Shown: positions 22,413 to 34,245 of the stretch, piece by piece
How positions within the stretch are numbered: position 1 is the first letter of the stretch
Layout: each line of letters opens with the position of its first letter
Assembly (NCBI RefSeq): GCF_026210795.1
Contig: NC_089432.1
Span: 4,650,001 to 4,714,000, forward strand
Length of the DNA: 64,000 nucleotides
From: Rhizophagus irregularis
Lineage: Eukaryota; Glomeromycota; Glomeromycetes; Glomerales; Glomeraceae
Reading direction: 5' to 3'
Program-made: the position numbers and the translations under genes
Notes under the pieces: model-generated
Databases searched by the model: none
What the model was told of the DNA's origin: nothing
The model's input: only the letters and a program-made list of their open reading frames with translations

Positions 22413-24752
22413 ATGTCTATCTATAATATCGAAATGCAAGATACCGAAAATATAAATGAATGGATAAATTGGATTGAAGAATCTATTGATAAAGAACATT
22501 TGAATTATTACGAATATAATCAATTTAACAACTTTAAGGAAATTGGTGCTGGAAGTTTCGGAAAAGTGTTTCGAGCCAATTTGAAAAATTTAGAAAAAAA
22601 TTTTGCGTTAAAATCGTTTTTTAATATAAACAACGCCACTATGAAAGAAATTGTTCGTGAGGTAATTTGATATTTAATAAATTTTATTTATTTTTCAGTC
22701 TGTGGTTTTATTCTATTATATTTATTTCAAGATTTGAAACTTATTTAGTTAAAAATTCAACGTAAAGTTGATTTTCATGATAATATTATTCGTTGTTATG
22801 GAGTAACGAAATTTATGTCAGGTATTATAAAAATGATAAATATACAGTATATACTGAGTTTTATTTATAAGCGTTTTAATGGTTAATTCTTTTATTTCTT
22901 TTGTTCTATAGAAAATCATGATAATAATATTAATTATATGTTAGTAATGGAATATGCTAATAGCGGTAGTCTGCGAAATTATTTGAAGAATAATTTTAAT
23001 AAACTTACTTGGGATAACAAGTACCTTATGGCGTATCAATTAGCTTGCGCTGTATCGTGCTTACATAATGAGGGGATTATCCATTGTGATTTGGTAATTT
23101 ATTTACTAATATTCAATCATCCAATAAAAATATTGCTTTCATTACTCATTTAATACATTTATATACTTTTTAATAGCATTCTGGTAATGTATTAGTTCAT
23201 CATGATACAATTAAATTAGCAGATTTTGGATTATCAAAAAGGATTGGAGTATCCACCAATTTTCAATCAAAATTATTTGGAATGGTTCCTTATGTTGATC
23301 CAAAAAGCTTTAGCAGGAGAAGAAATAATGATAACCAAGTGTATTCATTAAATGAAAAAAGTGATGTTTACAGTATTGGAGTATTGCTATGGGAAATGTC
23401 AAGTGGGCAACCTCCTTTCTATGCTGATGGAGAAAATTATGATGTTGGTCTGATTTATGACATTTCACAAGGTCTCAGGGAAACGGTTGTTCCTGATACA
23501 CCTGATGAATATGTAAAAATTTATACTAGTAAGTAAAAATTTAAGTATAATTAAATATTTGAATATATTTTAATTTTAAATTATATTTATCTTCTTTTTA
23601 GAATGTTGGGATGGTGAGCCAGATAATCGTCCAACTATATTTCAATTAATTGATTGGTTAAAAGTAATCATTACAAAAACTGATGTAATGATAGATAATA
23701 TTCAATTATCAAGTGATCAAGAATTTAATTTAAGTAATGTTGAACCTTCTGTTAATATGCCTTTTAATATTAATAATTCAGAATTACAAGGAGAACTATC
23801 TCAACTTATTCAAAATTTTGATAAAATGAATACAAAAGAAATTGATAGTATAATAATATCAGCAAGTGAACAAAAATATAATTTATCTAAAAAAGATTTT
23901 AATATAATAATTGATGAAATAAATGATTTTATTTTTAAATCATTTAATAAAGGAATTAATGATAAATTAGTAAAACAGCAAGTTATTGAATATTTTAATA
24001 ATAATATTATAGATTTACAAGATAATTATAATTGGTTATTACAACATCAAAATAGTTCAAATTCTATTTTTTTACTTGGATATTTTAATTATTATGGAAT
24101 TGAAACAAATGAAAATAATGAGAAAGCATTTAAGTTATTTTATGATGCACACAGTAGAGATCATATATTAGCATCATATTTTGTTAGTATATGTTATCAA
24201 TATGGGTATGGAATTGATATAAATGAAAATTTGGCTTTTAAATATTTTGAAATAATAGCTAAGCAAAATTATACAATTGGACAAATGGAAGTTGGTTATT
24301 GTTATGAAAATGGAATAGGTGTTATAAAAGATGTAAAAAAAGCTTTTAATTGGTATAAACAAGCTGCAAAGAATGGAAATATAATGGCCATGCACAATCT
24401 TGGTCTTTATTATAAAGATGGAATAGGTGTTGAGAAAAATCATAATAAAGCTTTTGAATTGTTTAAACAATCTGCTGAAAGAGGATTTTTGGGTGGAATG
24501 ACTTCATTAGGATGTTGTTATGAAAATGGTATTGGAACTGAAATTAATAAACAAAAAGCATTTATATTATATCAAAAATCAGCAAATTTAGGAGACATGG
24601 TAGCACAATATAATCTTGCTTATATATATGAAAATGGAGATGGAATTACGAAGGATATAAATAAGGCAATTTATTGGTATAGAAAATCTGCTGAACAAGG
24701 TGATCAAGATGCAAAAGATAAGTTGGTATTACTCCAAATAATTTATAATTAA
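22413..24752 (+). CDS. Kinase with Sel1-like repeats; HRD altered to HCD
   Basis: Exons 22413-22661, 22749-22821, 22912-23093, 23177-23528 and 23602-24752 give 668 residues in one frame, with GT-AG introns at the same places as gene 1. The glycine loop is IGAGSFGKVF and the lysine is in FALKSFF. The catalytic loop reads HCDLHSGN, so the Arg of HRD is Cys (TGT for CGT) while the catalytic Asp and Asn remain. DFG ([10 protein letters not shown]) and GMVPYVDP are intact. This makes it a non-RD kinase: activity is possible, but activation-loop control should differ. The linker leads to six Sel1 repeats (for example VGYCYENGIGVIKDVKKAF) and a short tail. The 5-prime ATG is the family start. Confidence 0.88.
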
Positions 24753-25639
24753 AATAAATTATTTTTATTTAAATTGTAGTAAAAGAATATATTGTTTTTT
24801 TTTTCTAATTTATAAGACATGTATAATATTTTTAAATACAATCAATAAATTTTATGAATTTTTTTTTACCTATCCTTCATAATCATTCTTGTAATAGTGG
24901 AAATAAAAGATGTTTAAACGTGAAAGAAATAATAAACAATACAAAACACCTTTTACATCAAGTACCGATTTCAGAAAAATTTTTATAGGAAAAATTTTGT
25001 CGCAATATATAAAAGAAATAACATCTGTAATGTGTGTCAGGTTGTAACTCTTCAAACAATAAATTCAAGTTCATAATCATAACCATACGACGGATGGCAT
25101 TGGCGAATCGATATTATTCCGCAGGATAAATTATAATATGTATTTTTTTTCATTTTCAATCAATAAGCAAGGTATATTAAGTGCGATTACTAAAGTTTCA
25201 TAATTAAATCGCTCTTCCAATTTGAATGGATGATTTCCTCTTTTAAGAGTTGAAAAAAATTTACATTTTTTGTATTCAAATACTATTTAAAAGTGCAATA
25301 TATTAATAGTCACGAATACTGCACATTCATATACAGTATCTTTATTAATTAAGATTGCAATATTAATTAATACATCTTAAAAGCAAGTCCAAATAAGATC
25401 ACATGTATAATAAATATTATTTATAAGAAAAAAAAATACTAAAAAAAAGATTATTATAAATTCTGGCTTGACCTATAATATAAATACAGTATAACAATAC
25501 ATGTTAAATAATCAACAACTTGACTAATTAAGATAATCTTACAATCTACCAACTTACTTAAGATTCAATTTAAGAGATTATTAATTCCTAATAAGAGTAA
25601 GATAGCAATTATTTCTTAAAGGAAATTATGGAATTACAT
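24753..25639. other. Intergenic, no gene seen
   Basis: No coding exon is supported on either strand. It separates convergent genes (plus-strand gene 3 and minus-strand gene 4). Confidence 0.5.
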
Positions 25640-25885
25640 ATTTTATTGAATCTTTAACCTTGCTCATTATAATCCAAAAGATCCAGTTGTCCATGTGTGA
25701 AATTTTATTAGCCACTTTCTCATAATATTAAAAAGCTAACTTTTCATTCATTATTCATTTCGATAATATTCAATTGTGCTAATATGTGGTTCTTTTCTAA
25801 TGCATTAATGAATAAATTGAATGCTTATAATTTAAACGAACTATTTTGATTATTAATTAGTTAATAACTAATCTTAAAAATGTCG
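25640..25885 (-). pseudogene. Orphaned Sel1-repeat remnant
   Basis: On the minus strand a frame reads LINNQNSS and, after a stop, AFNLFINALEKNHILAQL. This is nearly identical to the first SLR of gene 6 (KAFNLFINALEKNHILVQ). Further on come degraded matches to NEKLAF, EKVANK and FTHGQLD, with stops and shifts. It lies just downstream of the chimeric kinase gene 4, in the position where that gene's own SLR array should be, and appears to be its discarded C-terminal half. Confidence 0.7.
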
Positions 25886-26038
25886 TGACATAAATTATTA
25901 ATTTCAATTATTTGACAATTTTCCTTAATAACAAAATTTATTATTTTAAAAATATAAAGATATAAACATACTATATAAAAAAGAAATATAAATTTTAAGT
26001 AAAACTACAAATATTCACAATACAAAAATAATATTCAT

Positions 26039-28794
26039 TTAAATATAGGGTACTTCATAACTCTTTAGACCTGAACTACATCTTTTCAATGCTGTCTCAT
26101 ACCGCTCACATAAATATTCATCAGGTTCAACTTCATCACTAGGTTTTAATTCCAGAGATTCTTCAGGTTGTGTGTATTTTTTTAATAAAATATGAATTAA
26201 TGTTTGTTGTTCCTCAGTAAAATCAATCCTTTCTATAAGTTCTTCAAATTCATCTCTAAATCGTTTAAATAATTCATCTTTTGCACAATTTGATGCTCCA
26301 ATATATGCCACAATATATGGTAATGTTTGTAATCCATCTTTTAATCCACGCGTCCTATATGGTTCATGGCGGATCTTACTAAGAAGACCATCATGTGCAA
26401 CCTAAATAAAGAGTATGTTAAAACAATAATAATATATTAAAAATATTATATTTATTACAAACCTTTAAACATGCTTTAGCATAAGAATCAATTTCTTTTG
26501 AACGTCGTAATTTTTCACCATTTAGTTTATTTAGTTTTACTAATTCACCTTTTTTATCGTTATCTGTTACAAAAAGATTACTGATCCAATCATTCTCCAG
26601 ATCTATTGCATATTTAAAATATGCAAGCGCGTACTTATATTCATCGGAGTTAACACGTTCCAACCCTTCGGTAAAATACAAAGTTATTTCTTTGTATTTA
26701 TCAAAGAATTCCACATATTCTTTAAAAGCTGGATCACATAGATATCCCGTATTCAATGAAAGAGGCTCATCCCAAGTTCCTGTCTAAATATATATACAAG
26801 GATATTCAAATTATAATGTAATTTTTTCAATGGAAAAAAAGTCCATTAGTTAACAGAATAAACTTACTAATTCACAACCAGATTCGTAATATTTATACAT
26901 TAGTGATCTAAACAAATCAATTTGTTCAAGCTTAAGACAAAATATTTCGAATCTATGAATTAATAAATATTCACATTAAAATTATCGAATCCGCTTATTT
27001 TATTACGTAATTGTTATCCCAAATCATGATATATTATGCTTACCTATTGTTGATTGTCGGATGAATGGATACTATATTTTTTTCTTGATGTTCAATAATC
27101 TCACACAGGTTTTTAAGATAATTACCAATATTACGATATGTAATAGAATTAGAATTATACGTATCTACTCGAGACGAATCACACAAAATAACGTCTTGAT
27201 TATAATCATCGTTATTATAATAATCATTATTATAATTATTAAAGTTTTCAATAGATCGTTCTTTTATTAATTTTCCCTCAATTTTTTTATTTAATAATTT
27301 AACGTTAATAATTAAATCTTTTATTTCATCAAATATTCTGTTAAAATCTTTGTTAGTTAAAGATTTTTCTTGCTTATCTGATACTGCTGTAGTATCAATT
27401 TCTTTTGTATTCGGTTTAGATAATTCTCCTTGTAATTTTGAATTATTGATACTTAAAGGGGCCTCATTAAATTCTTGATTGCTTGATAATTGAGGATTTT
27501 CTATTATTATATCTGTTTTTGTAATTATTGCACTTAGCCGATCAACTACTTGATAAATGGTTGGACGATTATCTGGTTCCCCATCCCAACATTCTAAGAA
27601 ATAAATGTAATTTAGGATTAATTAAAATAATATCTAAATTATAAAAATGTAGAATTTAAAATTTAAAATTTTACTCACTAGTATAAATTTTAACATATTC
27701 TTCAGGCGTATCAGGAACAACAGTTTCTCTAAGACCTTGCGAAATTTCCAAAGCTAAACCAACATCATATTCTTCATTCTCAACATAAAAAGGAGGTTGC
27801 CCACTGGATATTTCCCATAATAATACGCCTATACTGTAAACATCACTCTTTTCATTTAACGAGTACATTTGTGTTGTTTGGTTATTATTATTTCTTCGTT
27901 TGTTAAAGCTTTTTGGATCAACATAAGGAACCATTCCAAATGGTTTGGATTGAAAATTGGATGATTTCCCAATTCTTTTTGACAGCCCAAAATCTGCCAA
28001 TTTGATCATGTTTTGATGAACTAATATATTGTCAGAGTGCTATTAAAATGTATAATATATTAAATAAGTAAACGCAATATAGAATTTCAAACAATAATTA
28101 AATAATAATAAATAAATTACCAAGTCACGATGGATAATCCCCTCACTATGTAAACATGATACAGCATAAGCTAATTGGTACGCCATATTGAATTTGTCAT
28201 CCCAAGTGAGTTTATTAAAGTTTTTTTTCAAATAGCTTCGAAGACTACCACTGTCAGCGTATTCCATTACCAGCATATAGTTATTACCAATTTGATCTAA
28301 ATAAAAAAGAATTAAACATTAAACGTAATTTGTGAATAAAAATTAGACTATCATAATTATAATTATCAAGTAACTTTATTAATGCCTTGTAATACCTGAC
28401 TCAAATTTTGTAATTCCATGGCAACGAATAATATTATCAAGAAAATCAACTTTACGTTGATTTTTTAACTAAATAAATTCAAATATTAAAAATATTAAAA
28501 TAAATATAATTTAGATTATAAATAAAAAGAATATAATATATAAATTACCTCACAAACAATTTCCTTTATGGTGACATTGTTAAGATTAAAAAAAGATTTT
28601 AATACAAATTGTTTTTTTAAATTTTTCCAATTTGCACGATACACTTTTCCAAAAACTCCAGAACCAATTTCTTGAATATTACTAAATTGATTGTATTCGT
28701 ATAATTTTAAATGTTCTTTAACAATAGCTTCTTCAATCCAATTAATCCATTCATTTGTATTTTTGCTATCTCGCATTTCCTTATAATCAGACAT
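26039..28794 (-). CDS. Chimeric kinase: SLR array replaced by new C-terminus
   Basis: Eight exons: 28794-28549, 28468-28396, 28296-28121, 28039-27679, 27593-27044, 26952-26868, 26783-26463 and 26401-26039. All join in frame with GT-AG introns, giving 724 residues. The first four exons and the start of the fifth match the kinase-SLR paralogs: glycine loop [10 protein letters not shown], lysine in [44 protein letters not shown]. Homology continues through the linker to ENFNNYN and then stops. It is followed by an Asn/Asp/Tyr-rich bridge and about 270 residues of unknown, probably helical sequence: [47 protein letters not shown]. No Sel1 repeat is left in the protein; a degraded array sits just beyond its stop codon. 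The last three introns use good acceptors and GTAAGC, GTAAGT and GTTTGT donors. An alternative is that the last exons form a separate gene whose start was lost, but the perfect frame across three introns favours fusion. Confidence 0.8.
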
Positions 28795-28883
28795 ATTGAA
28801 TAATAATAAAGTTTATAAACGATAGTATTGAACGGTCAAAGTTTGTGGAATTTTTTTGTACGGTAACAACTTTTTTTTATACA

Positions 28884-28949
28884 GGATTTTTGTCACACAG
28901 TATCATTTAGTACACCAAACAAAAGAGCTAGCCGCAGTACCGCAGTAAT
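28884..28949 (-). promoter_or_regulatory. Shared upstream block, kinase gene 4
   Basis: Read toward the gene: distal ATTACTGCGGTACTGCGGC (two ACTGCGG copies), then TTTTGTTTGGTGTACTAAAT, then GATACTGTGTGACAAAAATC. The core ends 90 nt before the ATG. Confidence 0.6.
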
Positions 28950-29149
28950 TACATACAGCTTTTTTGGCAACAAAGAAAAAATAAAATAAATGGTATTTAT
29001 ATATATACGGTATGGTTTATATTTGAACTATATATATTTTTAAGTTATTGTGAAAGTGGTTTTAATGGGTTAAATTTAAAATTTGCTGTCATGTGATTTG
29101 CAACGCATTGTAAAATCCATATTATCAACTCGATATCAAGTAAAATAGG

Positions 29150-29242
29150 CTCTATAAAAATTTTATCCGTTATTTCTGTAAAAATTCCGTAAAAATGAGC
29201 CTTTTACAGAAAAAAGATGGAATATAAACTTTTTTTACAGGG
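29150..29242. mobile_element. MITE-like element, CCCTATAAA family (diverged)
   Basis: It starts CTCTATAAAAATTTTATCCG and ends CTTTTTTTACAGGG. Complementary words (TTCTGTAAAAATTCC and TTTTACAGAAAAAAG) lie inside. It is short and noncoding. Confidence 0.45.
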
Positions 29243-29905
29243 AGGATTTGTAAATGCATACCAATAAATCTAAGTCATGACCAAAATGTTTATTAAAAAA
29301 TAATTTAGTTTTTAAAGATGGTTACTATGAATAGAATATTAGCGAAAATAGAGTAGACTTTCACGATGTTAAAATTATTTGCAAGGGCAAAAGGATTTAA
29401 CTAAATTAAGTGTAAAATAACTGACTAAAATTATTTATTAGTCATTCTTGTTTAAACACTGATCGATCAGTCCTGAAAAATTCATCAACTTTGCTCAATT
29501 TTGAAATACATATAATGCATTTTTTTGGTCTTCTTGGATGCAGAACTTGGTAAGTGTAATTTTTCTTTTTATTTTCCTTTCCTTAAATTTTTTTTTTAAC
29601 AAAATGTTTTTTTTAGATGGCCAGTACTTGATGTTTTTTTTCTTTATTAACCAATTTAACAAACATTACTGCTAAAAATTTGGTTTCTTCCTTTTTTAGA
29701 TACTTTAGCTGCAGCAAAAATCACCACAGAAATATCAAGCCTGTCGTTCCCTAAGATGATCAACGTCATCTCAAAGATCTTCCTGTTCTGAACACCAAGA
29801 AGAACCGTTCACAAAATTATATTTAATATTATTGTTCAGTCGATTAGAATATGCGGGATTTTAATGATATGAGAATCCAATATTGAAAACATTATTAGTC
29901 TCTGT

Positions 29906-29970
29906 TATTGGATAGGGGATATCGTCATATCGGTCTCCGAACGATATCTTTTTCCCCATCCAATAACTAT
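29906..29970. repeat. Perfect-arm hairpin
   Basis: GTTATTGGATAGGGGATATCG is mirrored by CGATATC, then CCCCATCCAATAAC, with a short spacer. It could be a cruciform or the ends of a very small foldback element. Confidence 0.6.
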
Positions 29971-30817
29971 TGATTCATTGTTAACAACATATTTTCTAAA
30001 GTTTCAATGTAAATTGTTAATTAAATAAAAGATTAATTCTATCTAATATATACTGTACTACTTTATGGCTATTTAATAGTACATTGAAAATTTTGAAAAT
30101 GTATTGTATTAAAGTGATAACATCGTAACGATACTCAATGATGTACAGTACTTAATGGTAAGTGTCTCGTGGCATATTATTATAAGAATATAATCTTGAA
30201 CAATATTGATATTTTATCGATACCGTATCAGCATCATATTAACGTCGGAAAAAATTTCATAGTTTTTGCAAAGAATTGTAACATTGAAATATTATCGACA
30301 GGGAAAAAAGATTAGGTATTTTCAGGTTTTTATGAAAGTTGTTTTATTATGGAAAAGTTATTCGTTTATTATGTGATTTGCAGTAAAATTTTTTACAACG
30401 CATGTGAATTTATCATCTGAATTACATAAATTGCATATTTTGAATTAAATATACTTTAATACTGGTGACGGGATTAATTAATTATTAATCTTACAGTATC
30501 TTTTCAATTTCGCTACACTTTTACGAAAAGTCTTCTTATGATAGACAACATCAAGTGGATGATGTATAAGTCTCATTTGCTTTAAAGGCGAACGGTGTCT
30601 AAATGATGTACATTTTAGGCTACATAATAAAGAAAGAAGTGAGAAGAAAGTCGCATAAAATAGCTTATCTTACATACGTTTCTCGTTATACTTAAATTTT
30701 AATACAGTTAGTGGATTTTTTTACCTATTTCTAATTTAAATAATGTATACAGTGCAATCAGTGCATGTACTAGGAATGATTTGTAATTCATTCTTTCTTT
30801 AATCACTAAGCCATTAG

Positions 30818-30939
30818 GTCCGGAGCGTGATCAGGGGACATTTTTTCCAATCAGAAATGACGCGGCGTGACAAACGGAAAGACTCACGTGACTGATCGAT
30901 TTTTGACAAAAGTATAATGTCTTACGCTTCGTTTCGGAC
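30818..30939. mobile_element. MITE-like element, GTCCGGAGCG family, copy 1
   Basis: It begins GTCCGGAGCG and ends ACGCTTCGTTTCGGAC, an imperfect inverted repeat. It shares CTCACGTGA plus GATCGAT and the 3-prime end with the copy at 36457-36606. It is 122 bp and noncoding. Confidence 0.55.
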
Positions 30940-32202
30940 GAAACGAAATGGAACTTACGTCTCAAATGTTTATTTTATAAATATCAATGCGAATCCAGTG
31001 ATCAATACCTTCGTGAAAGAAATTCCTGATCAAGAATGTTAGTAATAAAATAATAAAGAAGAGGTAATAGCAATTCCTTCTCAATGTAATGTTTGATACT
31101 CATTTCATGCTAAGTTACAATCTCTTTTATATCTATAAAATTTCTCTACAGTTACTGTCTAGAAAAAAAAATGATTTCTTACTCATAGTGGTTTGTGCGC
31201 CATTTGTAATACCCAAGATCAAGCATGTGCTAACTGCTAAGCTTTCCTTAGAGAATTTTCTTTATTTCTGAAAAAAGGATGGAGACATCAAAAAACGCGC
31301 AATTCTGCTGGAGACGTACCCACGGACGGCGGGTCAAATGATCAGTACAAATGACGAACTGCCTGCAACTTGCATAGACACGTAGCTCTGCGTTCATGTG
31401 CGAAAAGGAAATAAAATTTTTAAATATAGATTTAAAATGAAAAAATTTATGATAACAGTCATACGAAAAATATTTTAATCTACGGTATATATACTGTAGC
31501 GTCTGAAGCATCATCAATGTATAATAAAAGTATTAACGCGTGATGTAGACAAAATCACATAACATGAAATTTATTGTCACACAATATACTAGAATATGAT
31601 AGGCATTTAAACGCGTGCAGACAGACAAGAATCCAAAATAGAGTGTACCTTATCATAATCATAAGTGCTTACGCTTCCGACAATAATTTGTTTATAAGAA
31701 TATATTAGAAAAATTTTCAACGCGTGGTTGCTCTATTAAGATAATAAAAGAGTAATTTAATATATACCATTGTTCGTTTAAAATAAATATCATGATGATA
31801 CTAAAAGGTATTCTGAATAGACATCCACCGTACATTTGGTATCAACCTATTAAAATCTGTAAAGAATCTTATTATTGGTTAATTTATTTTGCTAATTAAC
31901 AAAATTTGAAATATTTTGTTCTTTAATAGATGATTTTATAACGTGAGTTTTAATGATTAATGTTATAGTTTTTTTTATTTCATTACCTTTGCTCGTTAAT
32001 ATTTTTTTTTCATGATAAAACATGTTTTAAACTTCATCACATGTAAATGGTTCTAAAATAAAAAAAAATTAGTGTTGAAGCATCATCGCAAAAGGAATCA
32101 ATTTACTACGATAACATACTTCAAGATTATCTAAACTCACCTGAAAAACTTTCAGAAATTATTATCAGAATTCGAATTGTCAAGTTTACTTGTTTTTACT
32201 CT
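30940..32202. other. Intergenic with one coding-like patch
   Basis: Mostly featureless. Around 31274-31375 a plus-strand frame reads KKRAILLETYPRTAGQMIST before a stop. It is GC-richer than its surroundings and probably a remnant of unknown origin. Confidence 0.4.
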
Positions 32203-32467
32203 CCCTATAAAAAAAGAATGTCCGGAAATTGTTGCTAAAAACGTCCGGAAAATGTTTATTTGTCTGGAATATTTCCGGAATATTGCAATATTCCGGACGT
32301 TCGAAAATTTCCATTTTCCAGAAAATGTCCAGAAAATGTCTAGGAGGGTTCAGACCCAGCGTCCAGAAAGTGTCCGGAATATTGCAATATTCCGGACGTT
32401 TTCCGGACACACGGACATTTTCCGGATGTTTTTAGCTACAATTTCCGGACATTTTTTTTTTACAGGG
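32203..32467. mobile_element. Palindromic MITE rich in TCCGGA
   Basis: The 265-bp element starts CCCTATAAAAAAAGAATGTC and ends with the complement (GACATTTTTTTTTTACAGGG). Inverted arms of about 50 nt carry repeated TCCGGAAA words. Inside, GGAATATTGCAATATTCCGG occurs twice (about 32278 and 32369), itself a palindrome. The ends match the CCCTATAAA family. Open frames through it on both strands are products of the palindrome. Confidence 0.75.
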
Positions 32468-32954
32468 CTATATTTATTTGCAATATATATTATTATCTTA
32501 TTTTTTAGTTTAATTTCAATTTACGTGGTTTCATTCAATAAGAAAAAAAAATTATAGTCTTAACAATTATTTGAAAAAAAAATTTTAAGAACCTTAGAAT
32601 TATAAATAATTTAAATACTAGTTGTACCAGTTGTATTATACTGTATTATACTTACATAATGGAGGAATTGTTATCATTATTTGGTAATTTTTTTATATTA
32701 TTTACCATTATATATACCTCACATAGTTAATGAGGTAGTATCATTCATGCAAATTTGTACTAGCTGTAAAATTATTGGGAGTTTAGTTGTAAAATTGAAC
32801 GAAAGGTCCCGTCAAACCATATGATATTATTGGCGGATGATTAAACCAAACAATAATCAATCTAACAGTAATAGCGGCACGTAAACAAATGGAAATTATA
32901 AGAAAGCGCTCAAGACGTCGTTATGTTATGATAATACCAAGAATTAAAAAATAG

Positions 32955-33228
32955 TTAAAATATTGGCAAAAAAAAGCTGCAAATAATGGAAATAATGGAA
33001 ACAATATAGCTATGTATGATAATCTTACTTTCATGTACTGTATATGAATAAAAGATTTATTCAATTAACTATCCGATGATGACGATTCAGGTGTTAGGAC
33101 TTAGGATATGATATAATAATGGAATTGGTGCTAGTAGATAAAAATGATTCGAATTATATCATAAAGCTGCTAATTTAAGAAGTATCGCAGCTCAATATAA
33201 TCTTGCTGACTACAGTATCAAATATATA
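32955..33228 (+). pseudogene. Sel1-repeat gene remnant
   Basis: A plus-strand frame reads YWQKKAANNGNNGNNIAMYD, matching the SLR consensus YWYEKAANNGNIMAM. After stops and a shift, NNGIGASR and FELYHKAANLRSIAAQYNLA follow, matching the fifth and sixth repeats of the neighbouring genes. There are at least three stops. It is a dead fragment of the local family, next to the hAT-like element at 33326. Confidence 0.75.
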
Positions 33229-33325
33229 AAATAATCAAAAATTCATGAGTAGAGAATGGAAAGATTTACGTGGTATATTAAGGAAATTGCAATAGTGTAA
33301 TAAATTTTTAATGTCACTTTTAGAT

Positions 33326-33614
33326 TAGTGTTTGGAATCATGTAACAGTTATTCGAATAACTCGAGTATATTCGAGTATTCGAATAAGCATAGTGGTTAT
33401 TCGAGTATTCATTTAGCCAGATATAGTATAGTTAAAATTCTAATTGGGCATTAAATCCTTAAATTTAACTGAGTTAAAATCATAATTCAGGCCAAAAATT
33501 ATGTAAATCATTACTATAAAAGGAAATTTAACTTATTCGAATATTATTCGAATATACTTTATAAATTTAAATGAATACTCGAGTATATTCAAATATATTC
33601 GATTCCAAACACTA
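33326..33614. mobile_element. hAT-like MITE with 8-bp target duplication
   Basis: Terminal inverted repeats TAGTGTTTGGAATC / GATTCCAAACACTA bound a 289-bp element. Perfect 8-bp direct repeats TTTTAGAT flank it at 33318-33325 and 33615-33622. TAGTG-type ends and an 8-bp duplication are hallmarks of the hAT superfamily. The interior is full of TTCGAATA and CTCGAGTA words and encodes nothing. Confidence 0.85.
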
Positions 33615-34245
33615 TTTTAGATAAGTTAGATGATGTAACCTTAAAATAATAAGATTCTTTATTTTTAATATTCAAATAATAAATATTCATAAATAACTAC
33701 ACATTACATTTAATTTGATTATTATTGATAATTATTTCTATATTAGTTGCAATAATTTTTAATACAAAATTATAGTTTTACACGAACAATTTAGAAATCA
33801 CAGGTTATTTATTATTACTTTTAGAGATCAACCGAGCGTTTTGCTTTGATTAAATTTAAATTGAAAAATGAATTAGAAATATCAAAATGTAACGCTGTTA
33901 CCCCCACGAGAAGGTTAGTTTATAAATGCATTCACTAAAATTTATTTTATTTATTTTTATAGCTAAAACATGTTATATATAAGTATCAATGAATACTTGC
34001 ATATACCTATGTCACCTATAAGTTACTATATCGTAAAATTTTTTGAGCACATGGCCAAATAAAAATTATCATTGTTTATAAAAACTATATATTTAAAAAA
34101 AATTCTATTTAAATAAATCTTTTGTTTTTAGACATAAAAGTATTAATACTATACTATCGTCTTTCATGATCCTTACTTTCATATATACGATTATTTCATA
34201 AGGTAGTACGTACCGTCAATAAAGACAGATTGTATAAATAAATTA

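Larger units (their letters stand above)
28950..30817. other. Intergenic with small elements
   Basis: No solid gene is seen. It contains a CCCTATAAA-family element (29150-29242) and a hairpin (29906-29970). A GC-balanced stretch at 29515-29790 has splice-like sites but no consistent frame. Confidence 0.5.

Noticed and set aside
24174-24470. 98-residue minus-strand frame
   Set aside because: Antisense shadow of the Sel1 repeats of kinase-SLR gene 3.
27061-27270. Plus-strand Ile-rich frame
   Set aside because: Antisense to the Asn/Asp/Tyr-rich bridge of the chimeric kinase gene.
29515-29790. Possible small spliced gene with GTAAGT donor and two poly-T acceptors
   Set aside because: The frame starting MHFFGLLGCRT meets TGA at the first junction, and no other start gives a consistent frame.
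31248-31517. 89-residue minus-strand frame
   Set aside because: The overlapping plus-strand frame (KKRAILLETYPRTAG) looks more protein-like; the minus frame is probably incidental.
32177-32557. 126-residue frame with Arg/Pro-Glu-Ser repeats
   Set aside because: Lies within a palindromic MITE and is mirrored on the other strand.
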